Shown here piece after piece: positions 55,473-64,000 of a stretch of DNA of 64,000 nt. Within the stretch, counting starts at the first letter, position 1. Each line of letters opens with the position of its first letter. Source of the stretch: Silvimonas soli (GTDB lineage: Bacteria > Pseudomonadota > Gammaproteobacteria > Burkholderiales > Chitinibacteraceae); contig NZ_CP106736.1 of assembly GCF_030035605.1 (NCBI RefSeq), forward strand, positions 3,038,001-3,102,000, written 5' to 3'. A program made the position numbers and the translations under genes. Below the pieces are notes generated by a model. That model saw only the letters and a program-made list of their open reading frames with translations, was not told the origin of the DNA and made no database searches.

Positions 55473-55497
55473 GGTAACAAAGGCGTGTTATGTTACC
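55473..55497. promoter_or_regulatory. Inverted repeat upstream of phoU
   Basis: Exact 7-base arms GGTAACA (55473-55479) and TGTTACC (55491-55497), spaced by 11 bases, 38 bases before the phoU start. A candidate operator or hairpin in the leader. It does not match the E. coli Pho-box repeat well. Confidence 0.4.
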
Positions 55498-55534
55498 GGG
55501 CTTAATAAACCGCACGCTGTCGGAGATGGGCTAA

Positions 55535-56251
55535 ATGGCCGAACACATTTCAAAGCAATTCGATACTGAACTGGAAGCAATCCGCTCCAACGTACTGGGC
55601 ATGGCTGGCCTGGTGGAAGAGCAGGTTCGTCTTGCAATGGAAGCACTGGCCACGGGTGATCTGGTCATCGTAAACAAGGTGCTCGAGCAAGAAGAGCGCG
55701 TTAACGCCATGCACGTGCAACTGGACGACATGTGTATCCACATGATCGCCCGTCGCCAACCGGCTGCCGGTGACCTGCGCATGGTCATGACCGTGATCAA
55801 GTCGGTAGAAGATCTGGAGCGCATTGGCGACAAAGCCTCACGCATTTGCCAGCGCGCCAAAAACATCTACGACAGTGGTCGTCTGCAAGTACCACGTTTC
55901 AACGAACTGAACCACATTGCTGAAGACGCGCTGGATATGTTGTCCAAGGCGCTGGATGCCTTCGCTCGCCTGGACGCCATCCAAGCCACGCAGGTCATTC
56001 GCGATGACAACCGCCTGGATGAAGAATACCGCGGCCTGCAACGTCAGCTGATTACGCTGATGATGGAAGACCCGCGCACCATTTCGCTGACCCTGGATAT
56101 CCTGTGGATTGCCAAGGCGATTGAGCGCATTGGCGATCTGGCGGTGAACGTGGCCGAGCAAGTGGTGTTCCTGGTCAAAGGCCAGGATATCCGCCACAAA
56201 TCGCAAGAAGAAGTCGAGCGTCTGGTATTGGCACCTCGCGACGGCGAATAA
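55535..56251 (+). CDS. phoU: Phosphate uptake regulator PhoU
   Basis: A 238-residue all-helical protein that modulates phosphate signalling through PhoR and the PstSCAB transporter. Two three-helix bundles are visible, each with the metal-binding E/DxxxD pattern: VIKSVEDLERIGDKASRI in the first and LWIAKAIERIGDLAVNVAEQ in the second. GGAG lies 10 bases upstream. The pst genes and phoB/phoR are not in the window, but ppx follows 197 bases downstream, which links it to polyphosphate metabolism. Confidence 0.95.
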   Translation: MAEHISKQFDTELEAIRSNVLGMAGLVEEQVRLAMEALATGDLVIVNKVLEQEERVNAMHVQLDDMCIHMIARRQPAAGDLRMVMTVIKSVEDLERIGDKASRICQRAKNIYDSGRLQVPRFNELNHIAEDALDMLSKALDAFARLDAIQATQVIRDDNRLDEEYRGLQRQLITLMMEDPRTISLTLDILWIAKAIERIGDLAVNVAEQVVFLVKGQDIRHKSQEEVERLVLAPRDGE

Positions 56252-56283
56252 TCTCTGGCCGGCCCTTCGGGTTGGTGAGACAG

Positions 56284-56309
56284 AAAAAGCGGCTTTCGGG
56301 CCGCTTTTT
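56284..56309 (+). terminator. Rho-independent terminator after phoU
   Basis: AAAAAGCGGC (56284-56293) pairs with GCCGCTTTTT (56300-56309) around a 6-base loop, then more T. ppx would therefore have its own promoter. Confidence 0.88.
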
Positions 56310-56448
56310 TCTTGCCTGCCAGATATCCCTGACTATCCATTGTGCATTTCGGCGATTGCCAGCGCCCGGCGGGTTCGCTATGTTGCTTACGCATCTGGCC
56401 GATACCCCACTATTCTGAGTACGCAGCCTTTCCGGAGTTGGAAAACAC

Positions 56449-57924
56449 ATGTTTGACGATGATCTGATCGCCGCAGTTGATCTGGGCTCCAACAGTTTTC
56501 GCTTGCAGGTGGCGCGCTCGCTGGAAAACACGGTAGTGCCGCTGGATACCTTCAAGGAAACCGTGCGCCTTGGCGCCGGGCTGGATGCGCGCAATTACCT
56601 GACGCCCCAAGCCCAGCAACAAGCGCTGGCGGCGTTGGCGCGGTTTGGTGAGCGTCTGCGTGGCATGCGCCCGGAACAAGTGCGGGCGGTGGCGACCAAT
56701 ACTTTCCGGGTTGCCAAGAACGGCCAGGAGTTTTTGCCGCTGGCCGAAGCAGCGCTGGGTTTTCCCATCGAAATCATCGGGGGCCGCGAAGAAGCACGGT
56801 TGATTTATCTGGGTGCATCACACAGCCTGCCGTCCTCGCGAGAAAAACGCCTGGTGGTGGATATCGGCGGTGGCTCCACCGAGTTCATCGTTGGCCGCCA
56901 GCATGCGCCGCTGATTACCGAAAGTACGCTGATGGGCTGTGTGTCCTGGAGCTTGCGGTTTTTTCCGGATGGCGTCATCACGCCAGACCGCCTTGCTGCC
57001 GCCGAGATTGCGGCGGGTGAGGTCATCCAGCCACTGGAGCAAGAGTTCCACTCGCGCCACTGGGATATGGCGATCGGTACCTCTGGCACTGCGCGTTCGC
57101 TGGCCGACGTGATGGAACTGAACGATATCGCCAGCGGTGGCATTACCCGTGGCGGGCTGAGCAAAATTCGCCACATTCTGCTTGAGGCCGGGCACGTAGA
57201 TAAGGTCAAACTGAATGGCTTGCGCGATGATCGCCGTCCGGTGCTGGCAGGCGGTTTTGCCATCATGGCTGCGGTATTCGATTTGCTGGCCATTGAGCGC
57301 ATGCAGATTACCCAAGGCGCGCTGCGCGATGGCGTGCTGTATGACCTGCTGGGTCGCCACGGCCAGCATGACGTGCGTTCGCAAACAGTGACCGGATTTT
57401 TACGACGTTATCACACCGATGCAGCGCAGGCGCAGCGAGTGGCCGCATTGGCGCAAAGTCTGGCCGCAGATTTGCCGCAGGTGAACGAAGCGCTGGCACT
57501 GGATGTATATTACGCAGCCATGTTGCACGAAGTGGGCCGGGCGATTTCGCATACCAGTTATCACAAGCATTCCGCCTACATCCTGCAGCATTCCGATATG
57601 CCAGGATTCTCGCGGCGTGAACAAGCGCAACTGGCGTCGCTGGCGCTGGCCCAGCGCGGCAAACTGGAAAAAGCCGGCAAGCCATCGGGCGAAGCGCTCT
57701 GGCAAGCCGTGCTGGCGCTGCGGCTGGCGTGTATCGTGCACCGCGCCCGCAACGATGATGTGGGCCCGGATTGCCGCTTAAGCACCAATGGCAAGCGCTA
57801 TACCCTGAGTTTTGAGTCGGGCTGGCTGGCCGCACGGCCGCTCACCCGGCACGCATTGATCGAGGAAACACACGCATGGCAAACCGTAGGGCACGAGCTG
57901 GCAATCGTCGAACACAACGTATAA
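56449..57924 (+). CDS. ppx: Exopolyphosphatase (Ppx/GppA family)
   Basis: Removes terminal phosphates from polyphosphate and may also hydrolyse pppGpp. 491 residues. The ASKHA-fold ATPase-like N-terminal domains show IAAVDLGSNSFRLQVA, RAVATNTFRVAKNG, RLVVDIGGGSTEFIVG and IGTSGTARSLADV. The C-terminal HD-like helical domain (from about 310) has YYAAMLHEVGRAISH, and then the KHSAYIL segment. Length and domain order fit Ppx rather than GppA. GGAG precedes the ATG. corA overlaps its end by 49 bases. Confidence 0.95.
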   Translation: MFDDDLIAAVDLGSNSFRLQVARSLENTVVPLDTFKETVRLGAGLDARNYLTPQAQQQALAALARFGERLRGMRPEQVRAVATNTFRVAKNGQEFLPLAEAALGFPIEIIGGREEARLIYLGASHSLPSSREKRLVVDIGGGSTEFIVGRQHAPLITESTLMGCVSWSLRFFPDGVITPDRLAAAEIAAGEVIQPLEQEFHSRHWDMAIGTSGTARSLADVMELNDIASGGITRGGLSKIRHILLEAGHVDKVKLNGLRDDRRPVLAGGFAIMAAVFDLLAIERMQITQGALRDGVLYDLLGRHGQHDVRSQTVTGFLRRYHTDAAQAQRVAALAQSLAADLPQVNEALALDVYYAAMLHEVGRAISHTSYHKHSAYILQHSDMPGFSRREQAQLASLALAQRGKLEKAGKPSGEALWQAVLALRLACIVHRARNDDVGPDCRLSTNGKRYTLSFESGWLAARPLTRHALIEETHAWQTVGHELAIVEHNV

Positions 57925-58982
57925 GACAACATCCCCGCGCCGATAAAGCTGGTTTGCAGCCAGGTACGCTGCTGTACGTGGGCAAGGAACTGACTCAGCC
58001 GACGCTGGCGACGCTGACCGAGTTCGGCCCGGAGCCGGACGATCTGCACGAATCCGCGCTTGTTGACGTGCAATGCCATCTGCCCGCGCCGCGTGAAGGC
58101 CACACCATCTGGATCAACGTGCATGGTCTGGCCAATACTGAGTTCGTCAAAACAATTGGTCGCCATTTCGGCTTGCACCCGCTGGTGCAGGAAGACATCC
58201 TGAACACCGAGCAGCGTGCCAAGGTCGAGGTTTACCAGGGTTATTTGTTCATCACTGCTCGGCTGGTGCATGCCGATGAAACGGCCAATATCGAGAGCGA
58301 GCAAATCTCGATCGTCTTGGGCCCGCATTACGTGCTGACTTTCCAGGAGAGGCCAACCGGCTCGTTCAAAGGCATACGGGAAGCACTGCAGAACGAGCAA
58401 TCGCAACTGCGACGGTTGGGCGCAGATTATCTGGTGTACTCGTTGCTGGACAAACTGGTTGACCGGTATTTCACCGTGCTCGAAGCAGTGGGTGAGCGCA
58501 TCGAAGCTGTTGAAGACAGTTTTGAAGATGGTCCCGGACCAGATCATCTTGGGGAAATCCAGAGCCTGCGGCGGTCTTTGCTGGCGGTAAAACGTGGACT
58601 GTGGCCATTGCGGGAGATGATCAACACGCTGCAGCGCGACGAGCCGGATTTTTTCCGCAATGAAACCCAGCTCTATCTGCGTGATGTGTACGACCACACC
58701 GTGCAATTGATCGAAAGCGTTGAAGCGCTGCGCGATCTGGTCGGCAGCTTGCAAGATACCTATCTGTCTTTGCAGTCGCATCGCATGAATCTGCAAATGC
58801 GGGTGCTGACGGTGATCACCACCATCTTCATGCCGTTGTCTTTGCTGGCCGGGATCTACGGCATGAATTTCGAGAATATGCCGGAACTGCATACGCACAA
58901 TGGCTACTTTGTGCTGATTGGCGTGATGCTCGCCATTGCGCTGGCGCTGACTGGATTCTTTAAATATCGGCGCTGGTTCTAA
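57876..58982 (+). CDS. corA: CorA family magnesium/cobalt transporter
   Basis: A 368-residue channel for Mg2+, Co2+ or Ni2+. The long cytoplasmic N-terminal domain includes HFGLHPLVQEDILNTEQRAKVEVYQGYLFITARLV. Two membrane segments lie at the C-terminus: the first ends with the GMNFENMPEL selectivity signature (YGMNF), and the second is VLIGVMLAIALALTGFFKYRRWF. The start ATG lies inside ppx (49-base overlap) but has a strong GAGGA 9 bases upstream. A TTG at 57954 would avoid the overlap but lacks that site. Confidence 0.94.
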   Translation: MANRRARAGNRRTQRIRQHPRADKAGLQPGTLLYVGKELTQPTLATLTEFGPEPDDLHESALVDVQCHLPAPREGHTIWINVHGLANTEFVKTIGRHFGLHPLVQEDILNTEQRAKVEVYQGYLFITARLVHADETANIESEQISIVLGPHYVLTFQERPTGSFKGIREALQNEQSQLRRLGADYLVYSLLDKLVDRYFTVLEAVGERIEAVEDSFEDGPGPDHLGEIQSLRRSLLAVKRGLWPLREMINTLQRDEPDFFRNETQLYLRDVYDHTVQLIESVEALRDLVGSLQDTYLSLQSHRMNLQMRVLTVITTIFMPLSLLAGIYGMNFENMPELHTHNGYFVLIGVMLAIALALTGFFKYRRWF

Positions 58983-59000
58983 CCGGTATTGCGGGCTCGG

Positions 59001-59023
59001 CCCGGCGCCAGCTGCGCGCCGGG
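59001..59023. terminator. GC-rich hairpin between corA and the DUF456 gene
   Basis: Exact 8-base arms CCCGGCGC (59001-59008) and GCGCCGGG (59016-59023). No T run follows on either strand, so a rho-independent role is doubtful. It lies between two convergent genes. Confidence 0.4.
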
Positions 59024-59533
59024 TTAGCGGTTAAACAACCAGACCGAAGCGAAGATGCCGATCATCATCAGCGCAATGCCCACCTTGGCAATTGCTCCCA
59101 GCAATAATCCCAGCCAGGTAGCAACACCGGCTTTGCCCGCCTGTACCAGATCACGCCGCGCATAGAGTTCACCTAACGCCGCACCAATAAACGGGCCAAG
59201 AATCAATCCCGGAATGCCGGCGAACATCCCCGCCAGCGAGCCCAATATGGCGCCCGATACCGCCAGTTTGCTTGCTCCGGCTTTTTTCGCTCCCAAAGCC
59301 CCGGCCATCCAGTCCAGCGCCGCCGAAAGCAATACCAGCGCAAACAGTATTCCCAGCGTGATATAGCCGACGCGAGTAAATGCGGTGATCCATGCGGCAA
59401 TCAGCATGCCGAAAAACAGGAACGGTGTGCCCGGCAAGAGCGGGAACACCGTGCCAATCAGGCCGGTAATCATCAAACCAAAGGCGAGCAACCACCACCA
59501 GATATTGCCGTCTGCGATCATTGTTTCGGTCAT
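59024..59533 (-). CDS. DUF456 family membrane protein
   Basis: A 169-residue glycine-rich inner-membrane protein with about four to five segments. GLIGTVFPLLPGTPFLFFGMLIAAW, GALGAKKAGASKLAVSGAILGSLAGMF and GIPGLILGPFIGAALGELYARRDL match DUF456. The repeated G-x-x-x-G runs suggest a glycine-zipper packing. The role is unknown. GAGA lies 8 bases before the ATG. It is alone and downstream of the lgt terminator. Confidence 0.87.
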   Translation of the reverse strand: MTETMIADGNIWWWLLAFGLMITGLIGTVFPLLPGTPFLFFGMLIAAWITAFTRVGYITLGILFALVLLSAALDWMAGALGAKKAGASKLAVSGAILGSLAGMFAGIPGLILGPFIGAALGELYARRDLVQAGKAGVATWLGLLLGAIAKVGIALMMIGIFASVWLFNR

Positions 59534-59611
59534 TGTTGGTCTCGCCTGTGGATCAATCGGTTAGCACTGACGTTAGCACAGCACCCGAAAATGCGAAGTG
59601 TTAGGGGTAAT

Positions 59612-59648
59612 AAAAAAACGGCACTGAATGGAGTCAGTGCCGTTTTTT
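59612..59648 (-). terminator. Rho-independent terminator after lgt
   Basis: Long hairpin: AAAAAAACGGCACTGA (59612-59627) pairs with TCAGTGCCGTTTTTTT (59634-59649), with a TGAATGGA-type loop. On the minus strand it follows the lgt stop by 25 bases and is a strong site. Confidence 0.9.
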
Positions 59649-59673
59649 TTCTGTTAGCGATGTTTGCCAAAAC

Positions 59674-60534
59674 TTAGTGCTGCTTGCTTTGCCCGCGGGA
59701 GGACCACCAGAACAGATGCAGGCCAAGCAAGATCATCGGAATAGACAACCACTGGCCCATCGACAAGTGCATGGCCAGCAAGCCGAGGAAGTCATCTGGC
59801 TCGCGCGTATATTCGACACAGAAGCGGCACAGACCATAACCAAACATGAACAGCCCGGAAATCTGTCCTACCTTGCGTGGTTTTGACGAGTAGCCATACA
59901 GCACCACAAACAGCAGCAGACCTTCGGTCAGCATTTCATACAGTTGGGACGGATGACGCGGCAACATACCGTATTGGACCAGCCATTGCTGCAGCTGGGG
60001 ATCGCGCAACGCAGCGGCGTTATCGGCGCTGGCGGCACTGGGAAAACCCATCGCCCAAGGCAGCGTTGGTGCGGTAACGCGGCCCCACAGCTCGCCATTG
60101 ATAAAGTTACCCATCCGGCCGAAGAACAAACCGAGCGGGACCAGCGGCGCAATAAAGTCGGTCACGGCAAAGAAACGTCGTCCGGTTTTGTGCGCAAAGA
60201 ACCAGACTGCCACCAGAACACCGATAAAGCCGCCATGAAAGGACATGCCGCCTTCCCAGACTTTGACGATATCGAACGGATGGCTGAAATAAAAATCCGG
60301 CTTGTAGAACAATACGTACCCGAGACGCCCGCCCAGAATCACCCCGAGTACGCCATAGAACAGCAGGTCGTCCAGTTCGCTCAATTGCCAGCCGGCGGGG
60401 CGTCCCAGCTTGATACGGCGGCGCCCGAGCAACAAAAACAGCAAGAAGCCGAGCAGGTACATCAACCCGTACCAGTGGATCGCAATCGGTCCTGCTTGCA
60501 GGGCGATCGGGTTGAAATGCGGGTGAATTAGCAT
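59674..60534 (-). CDS. lgt: Phosphatidylglycerol-prolipoprotein diacylglyceryl transferase
   Basis: First step of lipoprotein maturation: attaches diacylglycerol to the lipobox cysteine. 286 residues, about seven membrane segments. The Lgt signature is [55 protein letters not shown] and [12 protein letters not shown] are all conserved. The His in HPSQLYE and Arg in the signature are the residues needed in E. coli Lgt. The protein begins [21 protein letters not shown]. No good ribosome site. It would serve the amylase and DUF4397 lipoproteins seen here. Confidence 0.96.
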   Translation of the reverse strand: MLIHPHFNPIALQAGPIAIHWYGLMYLLGFLLFLLLGRRRIKLGRPAGWQLSELDDLLFYGVLGVILGGRLGYVLFYKPDFYFSHPFDIVKVWEGGMSFHGGFIGVLVAVWFFAHKTGRRFFAVTDFIAPLVPLGLFFGRMGNFINGELWGRVTAPTLPWAMGFPSAASADNAAALRDPQLQQWLVQYGMLPRHPSQLYEMLTEGLLLFVVLYGYSSKPRKVGQISGLFMFGYGLCRFCVEYTREPDDFLGLLAMHLSMGQWLSIPMILLGLHLFWWSSRGQSKQH

Positions 60535-60752
60535 GTGGGGCAGGCTTTTGGATAAAATCGGGCATTATACAGCAACGCCTTTTTGCCCAAATGCGCCACG
60601 AGCCTGTTTGAGCATGTTTAATTTATCGAGCTGCAGCTACCTGACCGGGGTCCCGTTGTTGCTCGTCGCATTGATCGATCACTCGTTTAAACTACGGCTT
60701 CAGCTGCATATTTGATGCAGTCGATGCCAATCCGGTTTCAAGGACCCGTCTT

Positions 60753-62609
60753 ATGCCAGCCTATCGTTCCCGCACTTCCACCCACGGTCGCAACATGGCC
60801 GGAGCCCGCGCGCTGTGGCGCGCCACCGGTATGAAGGACGACGATTTCGGCAAGCCGATCATCGCCATCGCCAACTCGTTCACCCAGTTTGTTCCAGGCC
60901 ACGTGCATTTGCATAACCTCGGCCAACTGGTTGCCCGCGAGATTGAAAAAGCCGGTGGGATTGCCAAAGAATTCAACACCATCGCCGTGGATGACGGTAT
61001 CGCCATGGGCCACGGCGGCATGCTGTACAGCCTGCCCAGCCGCGATCTGATCGCCGACTCGGTGGAATATATGGTGAACGCCCACTGCGCCGACGCGCTG
61101 GTGTGCATCTCCAACTGCGACAAAATCACCCCGGGTATGTTGATGGCCGCATTGCGGCTCAATATTCCGGTGGTCTTCATCTCCGGCGGCCCGATGGAAG
61201 CCGGCAAGGTAGATTGGCGCGGTGAAGAGCGCCATGTGGATTTGATCGACGCCATGATCGAAGCTGCCAACCCGAATGTGACGGATGCAGAAGTTGCCGC
61301 AATGGAGCGCTCTGCCTGCCCAACCTGTGGCTCTTGCTCCGGCATGTTCACCGCCAACTCCATGAACTGCCTGACTGAAGCGCTGGGTTTGTCGCTGCCG
61401 GGCAATGGCTCGCTGCTGGCTACCCACGCGGACCGTAAGCAACTGTTCTTGCAGGCTGGCCGTACCGTGGTTGAACTGGCTCGTCGCTACTACGAGCAAG
61501 ATGATGAGTCTGTGCTGCCGCGCAATATCGCCACCGTGGCTGCCTTTGAAAATGCCATGAGCCTGGATGTCGCCATGGGCGGCTCCACCAATACCGTGCT
61601 GCATTTGCTGGCTGCGGCCAACGAAGCCGGCATTGATTTCAAAATGGCACAAATCGACCAGATCAGCCGCCGTGTACCGTGCCTGGCCAAGGTGGCTCCG
61701 GCCTCGCAGAAGTACCACATGGAAGACGTGCATCGTGCTGGCGGCGTGATGGCCATTCTGGCCGAGCTTGATCGCGCGGGCCTGATCAACCGCGACATCC
61801 CGACCGTGCACTCGGCTACGATGGCCGAAGCCATGGCCAAGTGGGACATCGTCGGTGCTGCTGCGGATAGCGTGGCACATCATTTCTACCGTGCGGCACC
61901 GGGTGGCATCCCGACGACCATCGCGTTCTCGCAATCCATGCGCTACCCAAGCCTGGATGATGACCGCGCCGGTGGCTGTATCCGCAGCAAAGAAAACGCC
62001 TACAGCCAGGATGGCGGCCTTGCTGTGTTGTACGGCAATATCGCCGAGCGTGGTTGCATCGTTAAAACCGCGGGTGTGGATGACTCCATCCTCAAGTTCT
62101 CAGGGCGTGCGCGCGTGTTCCTGAGCCAGGACGAAGCGGTTGAAGCCATCCTCGCAGATCAGGTTGTGGCGGGCGACGTGGTTGTCATCACCTACGAAGG
62201 CCCCAAGGGCGGCCCGGGCATGCAGGAAATGCTCTACCCAACCTCGTATCTCAAATCCAAGGGTCTGGGCAAAGCCTGCGCCTTGCTGACTGACGGCCGC
62301 TTCTCTGGCGGTACCTCGGGCCTGTCAATCGGTCACTGCTCACCAGAAGCGGCAGAAGGCGGCGCGATTGGTCTGGTACTGGAAGGCGATACCATCGACA
62401 TCGATATCCCCAACCGTACCATCCAGCTGCGTGTCAGCGACGAAGAACTGGCCCATCGCCGCGCCAAAATGGAAGCGAAGGGCAAGGATGCGTGGAAGCC
62501 AGTCGGACGAGAACGTTTTGTCAGCGCGGCACTGCGAGCCTATGCGGCGATGACCACCAGTGCCGATACCGGCGCGGTGCGCGATGTATCGCAGGTTGAA
62601 CGCAAGTAA
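60753..62609 (+). CDS. ilvD: Dihydroxy-acid dehydratase
   Basis: Fe-S dehydratase of valine, isoleucine and pantothenate synthesis; its product alpha-ketoisovalerate is the PanB substrate. 618 residues, the E. coli-like long form. Cluster cysteines are in [20 protein letters not shown] and [53 protein letters not shown] and [23 protein letters not shown] (substrate Ser region) are typical. GGA lies 8 bases upstream. A hairpin terminator follows. Confidence 0.97.
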   Translation: MPAYRSRTSTHGRNMAGARALWRATGMKDDDFGKPIIAIANSFTQFVPGHVHLHNLGQLVAREIEKAGGIAKEFNTIAVDDGIAMGHGGMLYSLPSRDLIADSVEYMVNAHCADALVCISNCDKITPGMLMAALRLNIPVVFISGGPMEAGKVDWRGEERHVDLIDAMIEAANPNVTDAEVAAMERSACPTCGSCSGMFTANSMNCLTEALGLSLPGNGSLLATHADRKQLFLQAGRTVVELARRYYEQDDESVLPRNIATVAAFENAMSLDVAMGGSTNTVLHLLAAANEAGIDFKMAQIDQISRRVPCLAKVAPASQKYHMEDVHRAGGVMAILAELDRAGLINRDIPTVHSATMAEAMAKWDIVGAAADSVAHHFYRAAPGGIPTTIAFSQSMRYPSLDDDRAGGCIRSKENAYSQDGGLAVLYGNIAERGCIVKTAGVDDSILKFSGRARVFLSQDEAVEAILADQVVAGDVVVITYEGPKGGPGMQEMLYPTSYLKSKGLGKACALLTDGRFSGGTSGLSIGHCSPEAAEGGAIGLVLEGDTIDIDIPNRTIQLRVSDEELAHRRAKMEAKGKDAWKPVGRERFVSAALRAYAAMTTSADTGAVRDVSQVERK

Positions 62610-62651
62610 GCGGATTAGGACCTGAAGGCAGGGTTCAGCCTGAAATAGAAG

Positions 62652-62682
62652 ACGGGATCGGGCAACCATCCCGTTTTCTTTT
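62652..62682 (+). terminator. Probable terminator after ilvD
   Basis: ACGGGAT (62652-62658) pairs with ATCCCGT (62668-62674), followed by TTTTCTTTT. It lies about 40 bases past the stop. Confidence 0.7.
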
Positions 62683-62700
62683 GCCTTAACTTAGTCTTTG

Positions 62701-63075
62701 ATGGGGCTTATTGAATTGAGTGCGCCAACCAAACGTGGTCCCAAAAAGCCAGTTTCAGCTGCGCCCGACTCAATTATGCAGGCCGTACTGGCAGTTGTTG
62801 CCCAGATTCCATATGGACGAGTCGCCACGTACGGGCAGATTGCGAAACTTGCTGGCTATCCGCGTCATTCCCGCATGGTCGGTCGCGCGCTTTCGCAGAC
62901 CATTCTGGAAGTGCCGTGGCATCGTGTGTTAAACCACAAAGGCGAAATCAGCTCCCGCGGGCTGGACGGGCATGATGACCTGCAGCGAGTGCTGCTGGAG
63001 GAAGAGGGGGTGGTTTTCAATCTACCAGGAAGGGTGGATTTGCGAAAATTTGGATGGTGGGCTGGCCGGGAATAA
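62701..63075 (+). CDS. Alkyltransferase-like protein (MGMT-related, no catalytic Cys)
   Basis: A 124-residue protein with the DNA-binding domain of O6-alkylguanine-DNA alkyltransferases. The helix-turn-helix part is VAQIPYGRVATYGQIAKLAGYPRHSRMVGRAL. The reactive PCHRV motif is PWHRV (residues 83-87 region, ILEVPWHRVLNHKG), so the acceptor Cys is replaced by Trp. Such ATL proteins bind O6-alkylguanine and mark it for nucleotide excision repair. GEISSRG follows, as usual. The ATG at 62701 follows a TTG. It lies 91 bases after ilvD. Confidence 0.93.
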   Translation: MGLIELSAPTKRGPKKPVSAAPDSIMQAVLAVVAQIPYGRVATYGQIAKLAGYPRHSRMVGRALSQTILEVPWHRVLNHKGEISSRGLDGHDDLQRVLLEEEGVVFNLPGRVDLRKFGWWAGRE

Positions 63076-63103
63076 AAAATGCCGCATTTCTGCGGCATTT
63101 TTT
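63074..63103 (+). terminator. Bidirectional terminator, ATL gene / Big-1 protein
   Basis: AAAAAATGCCGCA (63074-63086) pairs with TGCGGCATTTTTT (63091-63103) around TTTC. The first bases overlap the ATL stop codon. It lies between convergent genes. Confidence 0.92.
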
Positions 63104-63120
63104 ATTCACTAATTATGCTT

Positions 63121-64000
63121 TTACTGAAAAGTAATATAAGAGTTGTACGGGGATGCCGGCAGCACGCAAGTCGTGACATCTGTATTCAGTACCGGCAGGC
63201 GGAACGTGGACTGAGCCGTGGTTTGCGAGCCTTGTACTGTGGTGCTGGCGCGCAGCCGTGAAACAATCCAAATTGCATTGGACTTCAGGTATGTGTACGT
63301 GAAGGATGCACGACCATTCGCGTCGGTGGTTACAGTTGCCGGGATGGTGCCTGCTGCCGAGTTTGGTGGAATTAATGTTGAGCGTGCAGGTGTAAACACC
63401 GTCGAAGTCACGCTGGTCGGCGTCGAGCCACTGGCAAACTTGGTCAGCAAGCCTTCTTGCGAAAAGGTTGTATCATTCAGGCGAAGCAGATTGCCGATTT
63501 CACCTGCGTCGGCTACGAGATTTTCGTTGGCATCTTCGTTTGCGAATGTGGCCTCAAGCGTGCAAGGCTCACCAATCGAATATGCGACTGGCCAGACAGA
63601 CAACGAAACTACAGTATTCGCCATCGGATTGCCGTTCGAATCGGCAACAATGACCGACATCGGCAGTTGATACGCAGTGTTGTCAGTTGTTGATGCGATA
63701 ACACTCGACTGACCAATTGCTACAGATGCCGAGGTCCCCCCGATTACAATATTCGCTGGCGTAATAGAAGCAATGGTGGACCCATTTGGCAGGAGTGCCG
63801 TTGCCGTGACGTGAATTGGCGAACCTTGGGTTGTTGGTAATGTACCAGAGGTGAACGTAGCAGTTGCGACACCCATTGGGGAGGAGCCAGTCACAACAAC
63901 TTGCGGCGACACGGCTTCACCGCCGCCGGGCATGCCGGTCATGGAGAATGAAACCGGGACGCCTGCAACGCCATTACCACCGCTGTCAGTTACTTTTACT
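63121..64000 (-). CDS. Big-1 (bacterial Ig-like) repeat protein, 3' part only
   Basis: Open to the right edge; the start lies outside the window. Reading leftward from 64000, the peptide begins VKVTDSGGNGVAGVPVSFSM and runs to YITFQ. It contains Ig-like strand patterns of the Big-1 type (VTDSGGNGVAGVPVSF, VIVADSNGNPMANTVVSLSV, VTTDANGRASFTYTYLKS). At least two or three domains of about 90-100 residues can be traced, with the last half-domain ending the protein and carrying several cysteines. Such proteins are exported or surface-exposed, often adhesins or invasin-like. Base composition is lower in G+C than in its neighbours. The full size and function cannot be judged here. Confidence 0.75.
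   Translation of the reverse strand, partial: VKVTDSGGNGVAGVPVSFSMTGMPGGGEAVSPQVVVTGSSPMGVATATFTSGTLPTTQGSPIHVTATALLPNGSTIASITPANIVIGGTSASVAIGQSSVIASTTDNTAYQLPMSVIVADSNGNPMANTVVSLSVWPVAYSIGEPCTLEATFANEDANENLVADAGEIGNLLRLNDTTFSQEGLLTKFASGSTPTSVTSTVFTPARSTLIPPNSAAGTIPATVTTDANGRASFTYTYLKSNAIWIVSRLRASTTVQGSQTTAQSTFRLPVLNTDVTTCVLPASPYNSYITFQ

Noticed and set aside
60738..61934. 398-codon minus-strand frame
   Set aside because: Antisense to ilvD; no motif or ribosome site.

Overview
The window is chromosomal DNA from a Gram-negative bacterium, most likely a betaproteobacterium of the order Neisseriales. The evidence is type IV pilus machinery (PilT, PilU, PilZ and a FimV/TspA-type protein), outer-membrane functions (a PagL-like lipid A deacylase and an LpxO-like hydroxylase), a tmk-holB-pilZ run and a yggS-proC-yggT-DUF167 run. 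The genus assignment is inference; there is no rRNA in the window. Coding density is high. I see no tRNA, rRNA, CRISPR array, prophage or insertion sequence.

Layout. 1-2.6 kb (minus strand): yggS-proC-yggT-DUF167, plus a small membrane protein. 3-7.6 kb (plus): pilT, pilU and a fimV-like gene. 7.6-10.6 kb: a LysR regulator divergent from azoR with a perfect inverted repeat between them, an unrecognised cupin-like protein and a PAP2 phosphatase. 10.8-14.3 kb: fba and pgk with two small genes between them. 14.5-18.2 kb: an MFS exporter, a D,D-carboxypeptidase and a PhzF protein. 18.5-22.8 kb (plus): pcnB-folK-panB-HD hydrolase-panC. 22.8-25 kb (minus): a LysE exporter and argA. 25.2-27 kb: the PagL-like protein and nagA. 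27-31.7 kb (minus): tmk-holB-pilZ, tatD-MBL-DUF2237 and a PilZ-domain protein.

31.9-36.9 kb: ygiD, a methionine ABC importer (metN-metI-metQ) carrying an extra HU-like microgene inside the operon, and a DUF4397 lipoprotein. 37-40.5 kb (minus): LpxO-like hydroxylase, secreted nuclease, an 81-residue unknown and a DUF2252 protein. 41-43 kb: a GH13-CBM20 amylase lipoprotein with palindromes upstream. 43.3-44.9 kb: murI-nth. 45.1-51.2 kb: gltB and gltD, separated by a REP-like palindrome. 51.2-53.9 kb (minus): a VOC protein, a split chromate transporter pair and an FTR1 iron permease behind a possible Fur box. 54-59 kb (plus): MarC, rpiA, phoU, ppx and corA. 59-60.5 kb (minus): DUF456 and lgt. 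60.7-63.1 kb (plus): ilvD and an alkyltransferase-like protein. 63.1-64 kb (minus): the 3' end of a Big-1 repeat surface protein that runs off the right edge.

Most of the window is core metabolism and housekeeping. The candidates for something new are small: the HU-like gene in the met operon, the perfect operator-like repeat in front of azoR, the Glu-to-Asp change in the PagL-like active site, the palindrome cluster before the amylase, and several repeated-element candidates. I do not see a large undescribed multi-gene system.
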